Shown here piece by piece: positions 33,723 to 42,129 of a DNA stretch of 56,321 nucleotides (its first letter is position 1; every line of letters starts with the position of its first letter). The notes under the pieces were generated by a model. That model made no database searches. It saw nothing but the letters and a program-made list of their open reading frames with translations, and was not told where the DNA came from. Position numbers and translations under genes: made by a program. Origin of the DNA: DAIPJH01 sp036770365 (lineage in GTDB: Bacteria > Pseudomonadota > Alphaproteobacteria > Rickettsiales > UBA998); NCBI GenBank assembly GCA_036770365.1, contig DAIPJH010000013.1:1-56321 (forward strand), written 5' to 3'.

Positions 33723-35114
33723 TTATTTGCCTTTTTCGGCTTCAGATGTCCCAAATGCGTTTTTAAACAAACCAAGATCAAGCTTAGCATCTGGCATTGC
33801 AGTAACCTCTTTCGATGACTCTTCCTTTTTGGCAGACGCAGCAGATGCATCAGGTAATTTCAATACATGCTGTGCAGTATCATGAGAAGTCACGACCGGT
33901 TTTGGCTCAGGCTTATTTTCAGCCTTTTTCTCGCTAGCTTTTTCAGGCGATTTTTCCTTTTTCGCCGTATCTTTCTTCATTACTTTCGAAGGCTTCTTGT
34001 TCTCTTGCTTCGCCGCTTTCTTCACTGGTTCTGCTTTAGGTAAAGACAAAGAAGGTGCAGCTTTCACCTCTTGTGCAGGTATAGCTGCTGGTGCTGGCTT
34101 TTCATCAATTTTAATCTCTTCACTAGGCACAACAGGAGTCTCCATCATCGCAGTCGACTTAGGCGAAACAACCGAACCAAGCCCATTCACCGAATGACCC
34201 GACGTGGTTTTGCCTCTGTCTACCAGCGCAAGATTCTTCCATGCACGCTCATAATAATGCGAGCTTCCTGCCAACGCCATATTCAAATAACTCTTTGCCA
34301 ACATATCATCTTTGGCAAGGTAAGCATAAAACCCGAGATTATTATTCAGTGCAATACCATCAAGATATCGACTCGCAACCTTCTCAGCTTTGTCTAGATC
34401 ACCCGCGATGCCATATACCAACGCAAGATTCATATCCACGCGCTCTTTCGTGCGCTTATCATCCGCAGCCACCAAACTCGAGGCAAGCTCCAAGGCCTCC
34501 GTTGCATCTTTGGTTTCCTTTTTAATTGCCAAGGTCAACCCGACATTATTCAATACACTGACATTATTTTGGCTTTGTGTAAGAGCCTCAGTGAAATATG
34601 CCATGGCTTCATCAAGCATATTACGCGTCACAAATAAAATCCCAAGTCCATTGAGCGTACGCCACCGTTTTGGATCTTTTTCCTGTACTTTACCCAGCAC
34701 ATCACTCGCCGCAGTAAAGTCACCTTTACTCATCAGCGCAAGCCCCTTGCCCTCCTGCGCATCCAAATTAGTCGGATCAATTTTCAACAGTTTATCATAA
34801 GCATCAATCGCTGCACCAAATCGCTCTGACTTACGCCCTGTCTCCGCATAAGCTGCAAGGTAGACGACGTTCTTCTCATCTTTATCTACTAATTGATGAT
34901 ATATATCATTCGCACGCTTATAATCACCCACCGCCAAGGCTTCCTTAGCAGACCCCTCCAGCGTATCACCAACACCTTTCACATCGGGACTTGGCAGGTC
35001 ATTGAGGGCAACTTTACCATCCACCCGCTCTGGACGTTTGACATTACAGCCTGATAAAGTCATAACAACAGCTAGCGAAAGTGCAACCAACCTGTATCGT
35101 GAAGCATGTGTCAT
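33723..35114 (-). CDS. TPR-repeat lipoprotein (TadD-like)
   Basis: A lipoprotein signal with LSGC is followed by about eight tetratricopeptide-like helix pairs (residues about 55-290; for example AVGDYKRANDIYHQLVDKD and FGAAIDAYDKLLKIDP). The C-terminal 170 residues are rich in Lys, Glu, Ala and Pro, like a periplasm-spanning linker, ending in DLGLFKNAFG. The architecture recalls TadD-type pilus assembly lipoproteins, but no tad genes lie nearby. The frame is open from 35171; the ATG at 35114 has GGAG seven bases upstream. It is convergent with addA. Confidence 0.8.
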   Translation of the reverse strand: MTHASRYRLVALSLAVVMTLSGCNVKRPERVDGKVALNDLPSPDVKGVGDTLEGSAKEALAVGDYKRANDIYHQLVDKDEKNVVYLAAYAETGRKSERFGAAIDAYDKLLKIDPTNLDAQEGKGLALMSKGDFTAASDVLGKVQEKDPKRWRTLNGLGILFVTRNMLDEAMAYFTEALTQSQNNVSVLNNVGLTLAIKKETKDATEALELASSLVAADDKRTKERVDMNLALVYGIAGDLDKAEKVASRYLDGIALNNNLGFYAYLAKDDMLAKSYLNMALAGSSHYYERAWKNLALVDRGKTTSGHSVNGLGSVVSPKSTAMMETPVVPSEEIKIDEKPAPAAIPAQEVKAAPSLSLPKAEPVKKAAKQENKKPSKVMKKDTAKKEKSPEKASEKKAENKPEPKPVVTSHDTAQHVLKLPDASAASAKKEESSKEVTAMPDAKLDLGLFKNAFGTSEAEKGK

Positions 35115-35227
35115 AACGGACTCCTTTTTCGGGTGCAGATATAGCATTACCCCACTTATATTATGAGTCATATTTGATTCATGATAAAGCGAAAATGCTA
35201 TATATTATAAATAGATACAATCACGCT

Positions 35228-35257
35228 CCACTCTAAAAATGCCTCGTTTTTAAGTGG
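35228..35257. repeat. Stem-loop upstream of pyrB
   Basis: CCACT(C)TAAAAA pairs with TTTTTAAGTGG (one bulged C) around a TGCCTCG loop and is followed by AATGAC. No T-run follows, so it is not a clear terminator. The TGGAATGAC ending resembles the small palindrome between gatC and gatA (54811-54832), which suggests a common intergenic repeat. Confidence 0.45.
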
Positions 35258-35324
35258 AATGACTACAATCGCTGAAAATATCAAAATGCGCAATCTTTTG
35301 CTGCAATTTTTTCGACAATAGTTT

Positions 35325-36326
35325 ATGGATATACTTATGCGACTAAATTTTTTCAAACGAAATAAGAAAGACAAACCGTTGGAACTGCTGCCTGCGCCGC
35401 GCTTCCCGCATAGGGATTTATTAGGTATTGAAGGCCTAAAGGCAGAAGAGATTCTTACTATACTTGATTTAGCAGATACTTACGTTGATCGTAACCGCGC
35501 TTTGGATAAGAAACACTCCATCCTTAAGGGTCGTACCCTCATCAATTTATTCTTTGAAAACTCAACTCGCACCCGCACCTCCTTTGAGCTTGCAGGCAAA
35601 AGACTTGGCGCAGATGTGATTAATATGTCGATGAGTACCTCGTCTATCAGCAAAGGTGAAACCCTGATTGACACCGCTATGACCTTGAATGCCATGCAGC
35701 CTGACTTTATTGCTGTGCGCCACAGTGAGTCTGGCGCGGTGCAGTTACTCGCCGAAAAAGTCAACTGTGCGGTCATCAATGCAGGCGACGGCAGCCACGA
35801 ACACCCAACCCAAGCTTTGCTTGATGCGCTCACCATACGGCGTAAAAAAGGTCATATCAAAGGCTTGAAAATCGCTATTTGTGGGGACATACTCCATAGC
35901 CGTGTCGCACGTTCCAACATTTATCTCCTCAAAACACTTGGCGCAGAGGTGACTCTGACTGCTCCATCCACCCTGATGCCCGCAAAGCCTGAACAATTCG
36001 GTGTCAAATACACCAACCACATGCGTGAAGGCTTGAAGGATGCTGACATTGTGATGATGTTGCGTGTCCAAACCGAGCGTATGTCTGGCTCATTTGTGCC
36101 TTCGGTACGTGAATATTTCCACTTCTACGGACTCAGCAAAGAAAAACTCGCCCTCGCAAAACCCGACGCACTGGTGATGCACCCCGGCCCGATCAATCGC
36201 GGTGTAGAGATTGACACTGAGATTGCTGACGACATTCAACGCAGCGTCATCCTCGACCAAGTGGAGATGGGCGTAGCGGTGCGCCAAGCGGTGTTGGAGT
36301 TGTTATCGAGATATAGGGTGGAGTAG
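35325..36326 (+). CDS. pyrB: Aspartate carbamoyltransferase catalytic chain PyrB
   Basis: Joins carbamoyl phosphate and aspartate in the first committed step of pyrimidine synthesis. The carbamoyl-phosphate site FENSTRTRTSFE, the mid-chain Ser/Lys loop (SSISKGETL), HSESGA, GDGSHEHPTQALLD and MHPGPINRGVEI are all intact. At 333 residues it is slightly longer than most because of a Lys-rich N-terminal extension; an ATG at 35337 (MRLNFF) is an alternative start. In many relatives pyrB is followed by pyrC and plsY near ruvX and gatCAB. Here it stands alone. Confidence 0.95.
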   Translation: MDILMRLNFFKRNKKDKPLELLPAPRFPHRDLLGIEGLKAEEILTILDLADTYVDRNRALDKKHSILKGRTLINLFFENSTRTRTSFELAGKRLGADVINMSMSTSSISKGETLIDTAMTLNAMQPDFIAVRHSESGAVQLLAEKVNCAVINAGDGSHEHPTQALLDALTIRRKKGHIKGLKIAICGDILHSRVARSNIYLLKTLGAEVTLTAPSTLMPAKPEQFGVKYTNHMREGLKDADIVMMLRVQTERMSGSFVPSVREYFHFYGLSKEKLALAKPDALVMHPGPINRGVEIDTEIADDIQRSVILDQVEMGVAVRQAVLELLSRYRVE

Positions 36327-36328
36327 AA

Positions 36329-37252
36329 TTATTTTGTGCTGATTCTTTTTTTAATCGTGATTCTCGCTTGATTTAGTGCCTCACTACGCAGCTGTTGCAT
36401 TCCAATTCTTAATTGCTCTGAATTATCAATAGATTCTAATTTACAGCCAACGACATCATTTAACATGAGATCAGCATATTTTTCTGCTAACTCTTCTATT
36501 GCTTTTGGTGTACCTTTAGCATTTGGAGCATAAGTTCTTTCTAGCGATAGTTCTGGATCAAAATAGGCATGACGATGTGACACCCCTAATTCATGCTGTA
36601 AATCATTCTCAGTTTTCACTGCTCGCTCTTCTAGACACTCTCTAAATTTAATTCTTTCAGAGGAATTAGGTGGTAAACGTTTATTTTTGAGAAAGTCGAT
36701 TGCATGTGTTGTTTCATGTGTAATAACATCCAAAAATGTAGGCGCAATAAACTTTTTATGATTATCCTCAGTTTTTGGAAGATGTGTTTGCGGATTTGCA
36801 AAACTGACAGGATTAACAGCAAGGACATGATGCGAATCTAAATATTGCCCCCCACCAACATATTTATCAAATGTCGTTTGTTTACCTTGTTCTGCTCTAG
36901 AAACATATAATAGTAATTTTCCAGCTTCTTTTCTTCGATGTAAGACAGATGTTAAATCTTCCTGCCAATGAGAAACATCGTCTGGATTTGATAAATTAGG
37001 TGTCCCTATTTTTGTATTCTTAAAATCATTCGTTGATTGTACTTGTTCTTCCTTTAATGCTTTGATTTGCCGTTGTCCTACATCAGTTTTTTGCCATTTT
37101 TCTAAATCTGCAACAATCTTGGCTTTATAGGCAGGATGTGTGTCTAACACAGAGTCAAGTTCCATAACATCTTGCCATGGAATGGTCTGCATATACCCCT
37201 TTTCACGAAGATATTGCCTTGTTTTACGAGCAAGATTATCAAAAACTTCCAT
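36329..37252 (-). CDS. Zinc-metallopeptidase-like protein with HETTH motif
   Basis: 307 residues, no signal peptide. The zincin motif is DVITHETTHAIDF (H179, E180, H183). About 25 residues later comes EERAVKTENDLQHELG (E208-G223), a spacing and pattern (E-x-AV-xx-EN ... E-x-G) that recalls the NleD/M91 type of bacterial effector peptidases, where a downstream Glu or Asp completes the zinc site. The N-terminal half is Lys/Gln-rich and helical. The base composition is more AT-rich than its neighbours, suggesting transfer. The ATG at 37252 is preferred; a TTG at 37261 is possible. The assignment to M91 is tentative; a zinc peptidase fold is likely. Confidence 0.65.
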   Translation of the reverse strand: MEVFDNLARKTRQYLREKGYMQTIPWQDVMELDSVLDTHPAYKAKIVADLEKWQKTDVGQRQIKALKEEQVQSTNDFKNTKIGTPNLSNPDDVSHWQEDLTSVLHRRKEAGKLLLYVSRAEQGKQTTFDKYVGGGQYLDSHHVLAVNPVSFANPQTHLPKTEDNHKKFIAPTFLDVITHETTHAIDFLKNKRLPPNSSERIKFRECLEERAVKTENDLQHELGVSHRHAYFDPELSLERTYAPNAKGTPKAIEELAEKYADLMLNDVVGCKLESIDNSEQLRIGMQQLRSEALNQARITIKKRISTK

Positions 37253-37403
37253 GTGTACCAATCCGTATATTTACTATACTCCCATGATAAAACAATTTTA
37301 TTACGAAAACATGACTATTCAAAATAAAGTAAAACTCCATGACAAAACCTCTTTTTTTTGCTAATCACCCTGCAAAGAATTTTTTGTTATCATAGGATAA
37401 AAT

Positions 37404-38450
37404 ATGACAGCACAACACACACTCTTAGTCACCGGCGCAGCAGGCTTTATCGGCAGTGCCTTCGTAGGAGACATGGTCGCACAAGGACATAAAGTGATTG
37501 TCCTTGATGCACTCACCTATGCAGGTTTCAAAGAGAACTTAAACTGGATTCCTGCGCACCCGCAAGGCTCGTGGGAGCTTGTGGTGGGCAATATCTGTGA
37601 TGGTGAGCTGGTGCTAAGCTTGTTGAACAAGCATTCAGTCACGGCAGTGGTCGATTTTGCCGCAGAATCACATGTGGACAACTCCATCTCTAATCCAGGT
37701 GAATTCATCCACACTAACATCATTGGCTGCTACACCATGTTGGAAGCTGCGCGCAGCTATTGGAACAGCTTGAAGGATGCAGCAAAAGCTAATTTCCGCT
37801 TTGTGCATGTGTCCACCGATGAAGTATATGGCTCACTCGGCGAAACCGGCAAATTCTCAGAAACCACCCCAATGCAACCGAACTCGCCGTATTCTGCGTC
37901 GAAAGCCGCAGGGGATCATCTATGCCGTGCATGGTATCACACCTATAGTTTTCCAACGATTGTCACCAATTGCAGCAATAATTACGGTCCGCGCCAATTC
38001 CCTGAAAAACTGATTCCACGCATGATTACCAATGCACTCTCAGGCAAAGCCCTGCCCATTTACGGTGACGGCAAAAATATCCGTGATTGGATTCATGTCG
38101 AAGATCATGGTCACGGCGTATATCTCGCACTGACCAAAGGTTTGGTCGGCGAAACCTATTGCTTCGGCGGCAATGCGGAACGCACCAATATTGAAGTCGT
38201 CCACACACTGTGCGACTTGCTAGACGAACTCTCACCACGCGCTGACAAAAAATCTTACCGCGATCAAATCACCTATGTACAAGACCGCTTGGGGCATGAC
38301 CGTCGCTATGCGATTGACGATACAAAAGCAGTTGAAATGCTAGGCTTCAAACGCACCCACAGCTTTGAAACAGGCATTCGTGACACCATCCGTTGGTATT
38401 TGGATAATGGTGCATGGTGTGATGCGGTACTAGGCAAAAAAGCTGCTTAA
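37404..38450 (+). CDS. rfbB: dTDP-glucose 4,6-dehydratase
   Basis: Short-chain dehydrogenase-type enzyme giving dTDP-4-keto-6-deoxyglucose for rhamnose and other surface sugars. NAD-binding VTGAAGFIGSAF, AAESHVDNSI, STDEVYGSL, YSASKAAGDHL (catalytic Tyr and Lys), NCSNNYGPRQFPEKLIP and NIRDWIHVEDH are all present, in the normal length of 348 residues. The usual partners rfbA, rfbC and rfbD are not adjacent. A nucleotide-sugar dehydratase of close specificity cannot be excluded. Confidence 0.92.
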   Translation: MTAQHTLLVTGAAGFIGSAFVGDMVAQGHKVIVLDALTYAGFKENLNWIPAHPQGSWELVVGNICDGELVLSLLNKHSVTAVVDFAAESHVDNSISNPGEFIHTNIIGCYTMLEAARSYWNSLKDAAKANFRFVHVSTDEVYGSLGETGKFSETTPMQPNSPYSASKAAGDHLCRAWYHTYSFPTIVTNCSNNYGPRQFPEKLIPRMITNALSGKALPIYGDGKNIRDWIHVEDHGHGVYLALTKGLVGETYCFGGNAERTNIEVVHTLCDLLDELSPRADKKSYRDQITYVQDRLGHDRRYAIDDTKAVEMLGFKRTHSFETGIRDTIRWYLDNGAWCDAVLGKKAA

Positions 38451-38496
38451 CCCCCTCTCCTCTTGTAGGAGAAGAAAGTTTCAAATTCGCTGAAAC
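38451..38496. repeat. R1-type double palindrome after rfbB
   Basis: Begins directly after the rfbB stop. The first hairpin is TCTCCT / AGGAGA (38456-38472), the second GTTTCA / TGAAAC (38478-38496). The same block order, degenerate, is seen after flbD at 12086-12140. Confidence 0.6.
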
Positions 38497-38521
38497 AAAT
38501 AAAATATATAAGGAAAAAATC

Positions 38522-39061
38522 ATGGCCGTACGTAGCATTACCCAATTCCCGAATCCTATCTTCAAACAAAAAGCCGACGCGATCAAGGTAGTGGATGATG
38601 CAGCACGCCAGCTCGTACAAGATTTACTTGATACCCTTGCCTACGAACAAGCGGTTGGACTCGCAGCCCCAATGATCGGCATTAGCAAACGTGTCATCGT
38701 AGCAGATTTAAATGAAAATGGCTTATCCAAGCCACTCGTATTTATTAATCCGGAAATCACTGCAACTACTGCTGAAACTCAGACCCATGAAGAAGCATCA
38801 CTCTCCCTTCGTGGTATCTCGACGGAGATTACCCGCCCCATGGGTATCACCCTTACCTATCTCAGCTTAGAAAGCGGATTACAAGAATTCAAAGCCGAAG
38901 GCTTCCTTGCAACTGTTATTCAACATGAGATGGATTATTTAGAGGGTAAAACATACCTCGATTATCTCTCTCCACTCAAACGCGATATGATGGTGAAAAA
39001 GATGACAAAATACAACAAAATGCACCCGCCGCATGTCCATGGTGAACATTGTCATCATTAG
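38522..39061 (+). CDS. Peptide deformylase-like protein lacking catalytic residues
   Basis: 179 residues with the deformylase fold pattern: TQFPNPIFKQKADAI, GLAAPMIG, EEASLSLRG and IQHEMDYLEGKTYLDYL. All three hallmark motifs are altered. GxGLAAxQ has Met51 for Gln. EGCLS reads EASLS, with Ser93 for the metal-binding Cys. QHExDH reads QHEMDY, with Tyr139 for the second metal-binding His. Glu136 is kept. Metal binding and deformylation are therefore unlikely, and a true def must exist elsewhere. The C-terminus is His-rich (HPPHVHGEHCHH). It has an AAGGAAA ribosome site. Confidence 0.85.
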   Translation: MAVRSITQFPNPIFKQKADAIKVVDDAARQLVQDLLDTLAYEQAVGLAAPMIGISKRVIVADLNENGLSKPLVFINPEITATTAETQTHEEASLSLRGISTEITRPMGITLTYLSLESGLQEFKAEGFLATVIQHEMDYLEGKTYLDYLSPLKRDMMVKKMTKYNKMHPPHVHGEHCHH

Positions 39062-39106
39062 TAGGGATCGAAAATCGGAGGTCAATAAAATTCTAACCCC
39101 AGACCT

Positions 39107-39655
39107 CTAACTACTCAACAACTTCTCTTTTTGCTTCTGGAATTCTTCCATCGTTAGGTGACCTGTATCAACCAATTTCGCCATACGCTCAAGCTGCGAT
39201 GCCACATCCACAGGAGCGTGATGAGCTGGTTGTTGTGATTGCGTTAACTCACGAAATGAAATTTGACGAAACTCATCAATCGCCTGACGAGTTGCCTTGA
39301 TAAAAGGGTCAATCGACTTTGCCCATACCATCCCCAAATTAATCGGTGCAGCACCATCCCAGAAACGAATTGTCCCAAACATAATCACATAATCACCGTC
39401 AATCGACTGTACACGGTCAAGTGCCATCTGCCACTGACGAAGCCCAAAGAACATCCCTTTATCAAGAAACAAAATACGGCGGTTGGTGCAGACTGCAAGC
39501 ACAGTGCGATTATCACTAAATCCTGAGGTTAATGCGCGAATTTCTTCACCATCCGCCAATATTTCAGGAAGATATTTAATCTCTTTTTTAGTATAAAAAA
39601 TATATTTATGAGGAAGTGCATTAATTTGATGAACAATATCTTCATAACTAGGCAT
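39107..39655 (-). CDS. Bacterial PH-domain plus SHOCT protein
   Basis: 182 residues, no signal peptide. The first part (about 25-135) has the bacterial PH-like pattern: EEIRALTSGF, AVCTNRRILFLDKGMFFGLRQ, DRVQSIDGDYVIMFG and a closing helix (DPFIKATRQAIDEF). The C-terminal 30 residues form a SHOCT segment (LERMAKLVDTGHLTMEEFQKQKEKLL), an oligomerisation or nucleic-acid-binding tag. Function unknown. AAGGA five bases before the second ATG decides the start at 39655 over 39661. It is convergent with the deformylase-like gene. Confidence 0.82.
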   Translation of the reverse strand: MPSYEDIVHQINALPHKYIFYTKKEIKYLPEILADGEEIRALTSGFSDNRTVLAVCTNRRILFLDKGMFFGLRQWQMALDRVQSIDGDYVIMFGTIRFWDGAAPINLGMVWAKSIDPFIKATRQAIDEFRQISFRELTQSQQPAHHAPVDVASQLERMAKLVDTGHLTMEEFQKQKEKLLSS

Positions 39656-39708
39656 AGGCATCCTTTCTTAAACACTTTGGAGAATATACCACATGCCCCA
39701 AGGTTTGG

Positions 39709-39993
39709 CTAGCCTTCCAACTCATAGTTACGTGAAAGCCAGTAGTTCACATAGCCATCACTAACACTCCCTTGCAACGTATCACTATGTATTCCTAATG
39801 GTGCAGGATCTTTACGCAAAGCTTCCCACTCCTGCACACATAAACGCTCAAGCAGCAAATAGAATGCATGCGAATCTTTTAACTGTAACTGATCAATAGC
39901 CTCCAACTCCGTAATCACTCCACGCGCATACGCCTGCAAAATCGCCTGACGCCGCGCCATTGTCATTGGTCTTTCAATCACGACAGAACCCAT
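39709..39993 (-). CDS. Small conserved-looking protein of unknown function
   Basis: 94 residues, soluble. It is predicted mainly helical, with a possible helix-turn-helix early on (ARRQAILQAYARGVITELEAIDQL) and a C-terminal part with several aromatics (GYVNYWLSRNYELEG). I do not recognise the family. It lies 53 bases upstream of the PH/SHOCT gene on the same strand and could be cotranscribed with it. The ATG at 39993 follows AGGTGG; 40005 is an alternative. Confidence 0.55.
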   Translation of the reverse strand: MGSVVIERPMTMARRQAILQAYARGVITELEAIDQLQLKDSHAFYLLLERLCVQEWEALRKDPAPLGIHSDTLQGSVSDGYVNYWLSRNYELEG

Positions 39994-40161
39994 ACTCCAC
40001 CTCACTCTTTAACCTCTTCATAGAGCGCACCATAGCAGTCTCTAAAGCAAATAAAAGTGAAGGTTTTGTGACAATGACAAACCAAAGAACCTAATTCGCT
40101 AAGGTTTAGCAAAAATAACGGAAGCGCAGTAATCCACTATTTGCAGCAAATCTTAGTAAAA

Positions 40162-41976
40162 TTAATACCCGCGCTTCTCAGGCTTGATGGTGTCAATCTC
40201 TGGCATATCGGGATTAAAGCGCACGGCGCGTTTATAAAGCGTCGGGACGTAGGATTGATTCAGACTAACAATCGTATGCGCAAGCCAATGAGAATTATCA
40301 CGACGAGTATAATCACTACGATAATGCGCGCCGCGACTCTCGGTGCGGTAATGCGCGCTCGCCATGCAACTAGTCGCTTGTAGCAGCAGATTTTCAGCCT
40401 CAATCGCCTGCACCAAGTCATTATTCCACACCAAACCATCATCATGCATACGGCGATGATGCCAAAACAACTCGGCACATTCAGCAAGTTCGGCGAGTCC
40501 TTTTTTCATACCCTGTGCATCGCGGATAATCCCGCCGTAAGCAAGCATAGCAGCTTGTATTTTTGCACGAATCTCACGCGGCGAAACATCACCTCTACCC
40601 GTATTAAATCGCACCGCATCAAAATGCGATAAAGCTTTATCAAGACTTGCGGCGTCCACATCATCTTCTTTAGGACGAGCGCGTGAAACCCGTGCATCCA
40701 GTGCCGTTTTTTCACCTGCCGCCTTACCAAACACCACCAAATCAAGCAATGAGTTACAACCCAAACGGTTTGCGCCATGCACCGAATTACATGCCGCCTC
40801 ACCAATCACCAGCAAACCCTGCACCACTTCTTCATTACCGTTTGCATGAGGAATCACCACTTCACTCTCGCGGTTGGCGGGAATCCCCCCCATCGTATAA
40901 TGCGCGGTTGGGTACACAGGCACAGGCGTATGCGCAATATCTACACCTGCAAATTGTTTGGCAATCGAGCGAATCGTTGGCAAACGCTCCTCAATCGCCT
41001 CTTCTTTCAAATGCGTCACATCAAGCAACACATGGTCTTTTTTCACACCACAGCCACGACCTTCCGCGACCTCCTGCACAATCGCTCGCGTCACCACATC
41101 ACGCGACGCTAAGTCACGATATTCAGGCGCGTAGCGTTCCATAAAACGCTCTCCCACCCCATTGACCAGCTTACCACCTTCACCGCGCGCAGCCTCAGAA
41201 ATCAGTAAACCATAGCCGTAAAGTCCTGTTGGGTGAAACTGCACATATTCCATATCTTGCAGCGCAAGACCTGCGCGAAGCGCAAATGCATTGCCGTCCC
41301 CCGTTGAGCCTGAAGCGGAGGTACTAGCAGCATAAATCTGCCCATAACCACCCGTCGCTAAAATCGTATAAGGTGCTAAAAAACCATGTAACAACCCAGT
41401 TGCCAACTCCAACGCCAGCACCCCACAAAACGCACTGTTTTTATCTTTCAACAAATCCAGTGCGACATATTCAATATAAAAATCGACAGGATACTCACCC
41501 ACGCAAGCACTCAAGCCCTTCATCATCGCATTGCCAATATGATCTGCCGCCGCACACGCACGATACGCCATCCCGCCTTTGCCATAATGGGTGGACATGC
41601 CGCCATAAGCACGTTGATAGATATTGCCGTGATCATCACGCGAGAAATTCACGCCCATTTTCTCTAAATCACGAATCGCTGCTGGGGCTTCTTTGCACAT
41701 AAACGCCACCGCGTCTTGGTCCGAAAGCCAGTCCGACCCACGTACCGTGTCATACATATGCCAACGCCAATCATCAGGCGTAACATTACCTAGTGCCGCA
41801 TTGATACCACCTTGCGCCGCCGCCGTGTGCGTACGAAGCGGAGGCACTTTAGTGACCACCGCTACATCTGCACCGTTTGATGCCGCCGCAATCGCCGCCC
41901 GCAAGCCCGCGCCACCCGCACCAATAATCACAACGTCATGAGTATGATAGACAATAGAATACGATGTTTTTTTCAT
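40162..41976 (-). CDS. sdhA: Succinate dehydrogenase flavoprotein subunit
   Basis: FAD subunit of respiratory complex II. The Rossmann motif VIIGAGGAGLRAA, the covalent FAD His in LRTHTAAAQGGINAALGN, DDWRWHMYDTVRGSDWL, QFHPTGLYG (substrate His), the active-site Arg in SRDVVTRA, and PTAHYTMGG are all in place. The Thr in the substrate loop is Ser here (LLISEAARGEGG), a mild change. At 604 residues the length is normal. No sdhC, sdhD or sdhB is adjacent, which is unusual for alphaproteobacteria. L-aspartate oxidase was considered because nadC is divergent next door, but the sequence is clearly of the SdhA type. Confidence 0.9.
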   Translation of the reverse strand: MKKTSYSIVYHTHDVVIIGAGGAGLRAAIAAASNGADVAVVTKVPPLRTHTAAAQGGINAALGNVTPDDWRWHMYDTVRGSDWLSDQDAVAFMCKEAPAAIRDLEKMGVNFSRDDHGNIYQRAYGGMSTHYGKGGMAYRACAAADHIGNAMMKGLSACVGEYPVDFYIEYVALDLLKDKNSAFCGVLALELATGLLHGFLAPYTILATGGYGQIYAASTSASGSTGDGNAFALRAGLALQDMEYVQFHPTGLYGYGLLISEAARGEGGKLVNGVGERFMERYAPEYRDLASRDVVTRAIVQEVAEGRGCGVKKDHVLLDVTHLKEEAIEERLPTIRSIAKQFAGVDIAHTPVPVYPTAHYTMGGIPANRESEVVIPHANGNEEVVQGLLVIGEAACNSVHGANRLGCNSLLDLVVFGKAAGEKTALDARVSRARPKEDDVDAASLDKALSHFDAVRFNTGRGDVSPREIRAKIQAAMLAYGGIIRDAQGMKKGLAELAECAELFWHHRRMHDDGLVWNNDLVQAIEAENLLLQATSCMASAHYRTESRGAHYRSDYTRRDNSHWLAHTIVSLNQSYVPTLYKRAVRFNPDMPEIDTIKPEKRGY

Positions 41977-42129
41977 GAACCTACTATAGGACTAAAACCA
42001 CGAATTTTCTAGTATGTTATACATTTTATGCACGACATGACCTTCACTTCACCGCTAGGATATTGATTTGTGTGGGGTTCATAGGGTATGCTCTCGCTAA
42101 AATATCATACTACCAAAGAAAGCTCCACC

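Noticed and set aside
40162..41976. Lost active-site His in SdhA (SASGSTGDG instead of SAHTCTGDG)
   Set aside because: Counting along E. coli SdhA shows the substrate His is the one in FHPTG, which is intact here; the changed His is not catalytic.
40162..41976. L-aspartate oxidase (nadB) because of the divergent nadC
   Set aside because: The sequence around the FAD His, DDWRWHMYDTVRGSDWL and the C-terminal domain are of the SdhA type.
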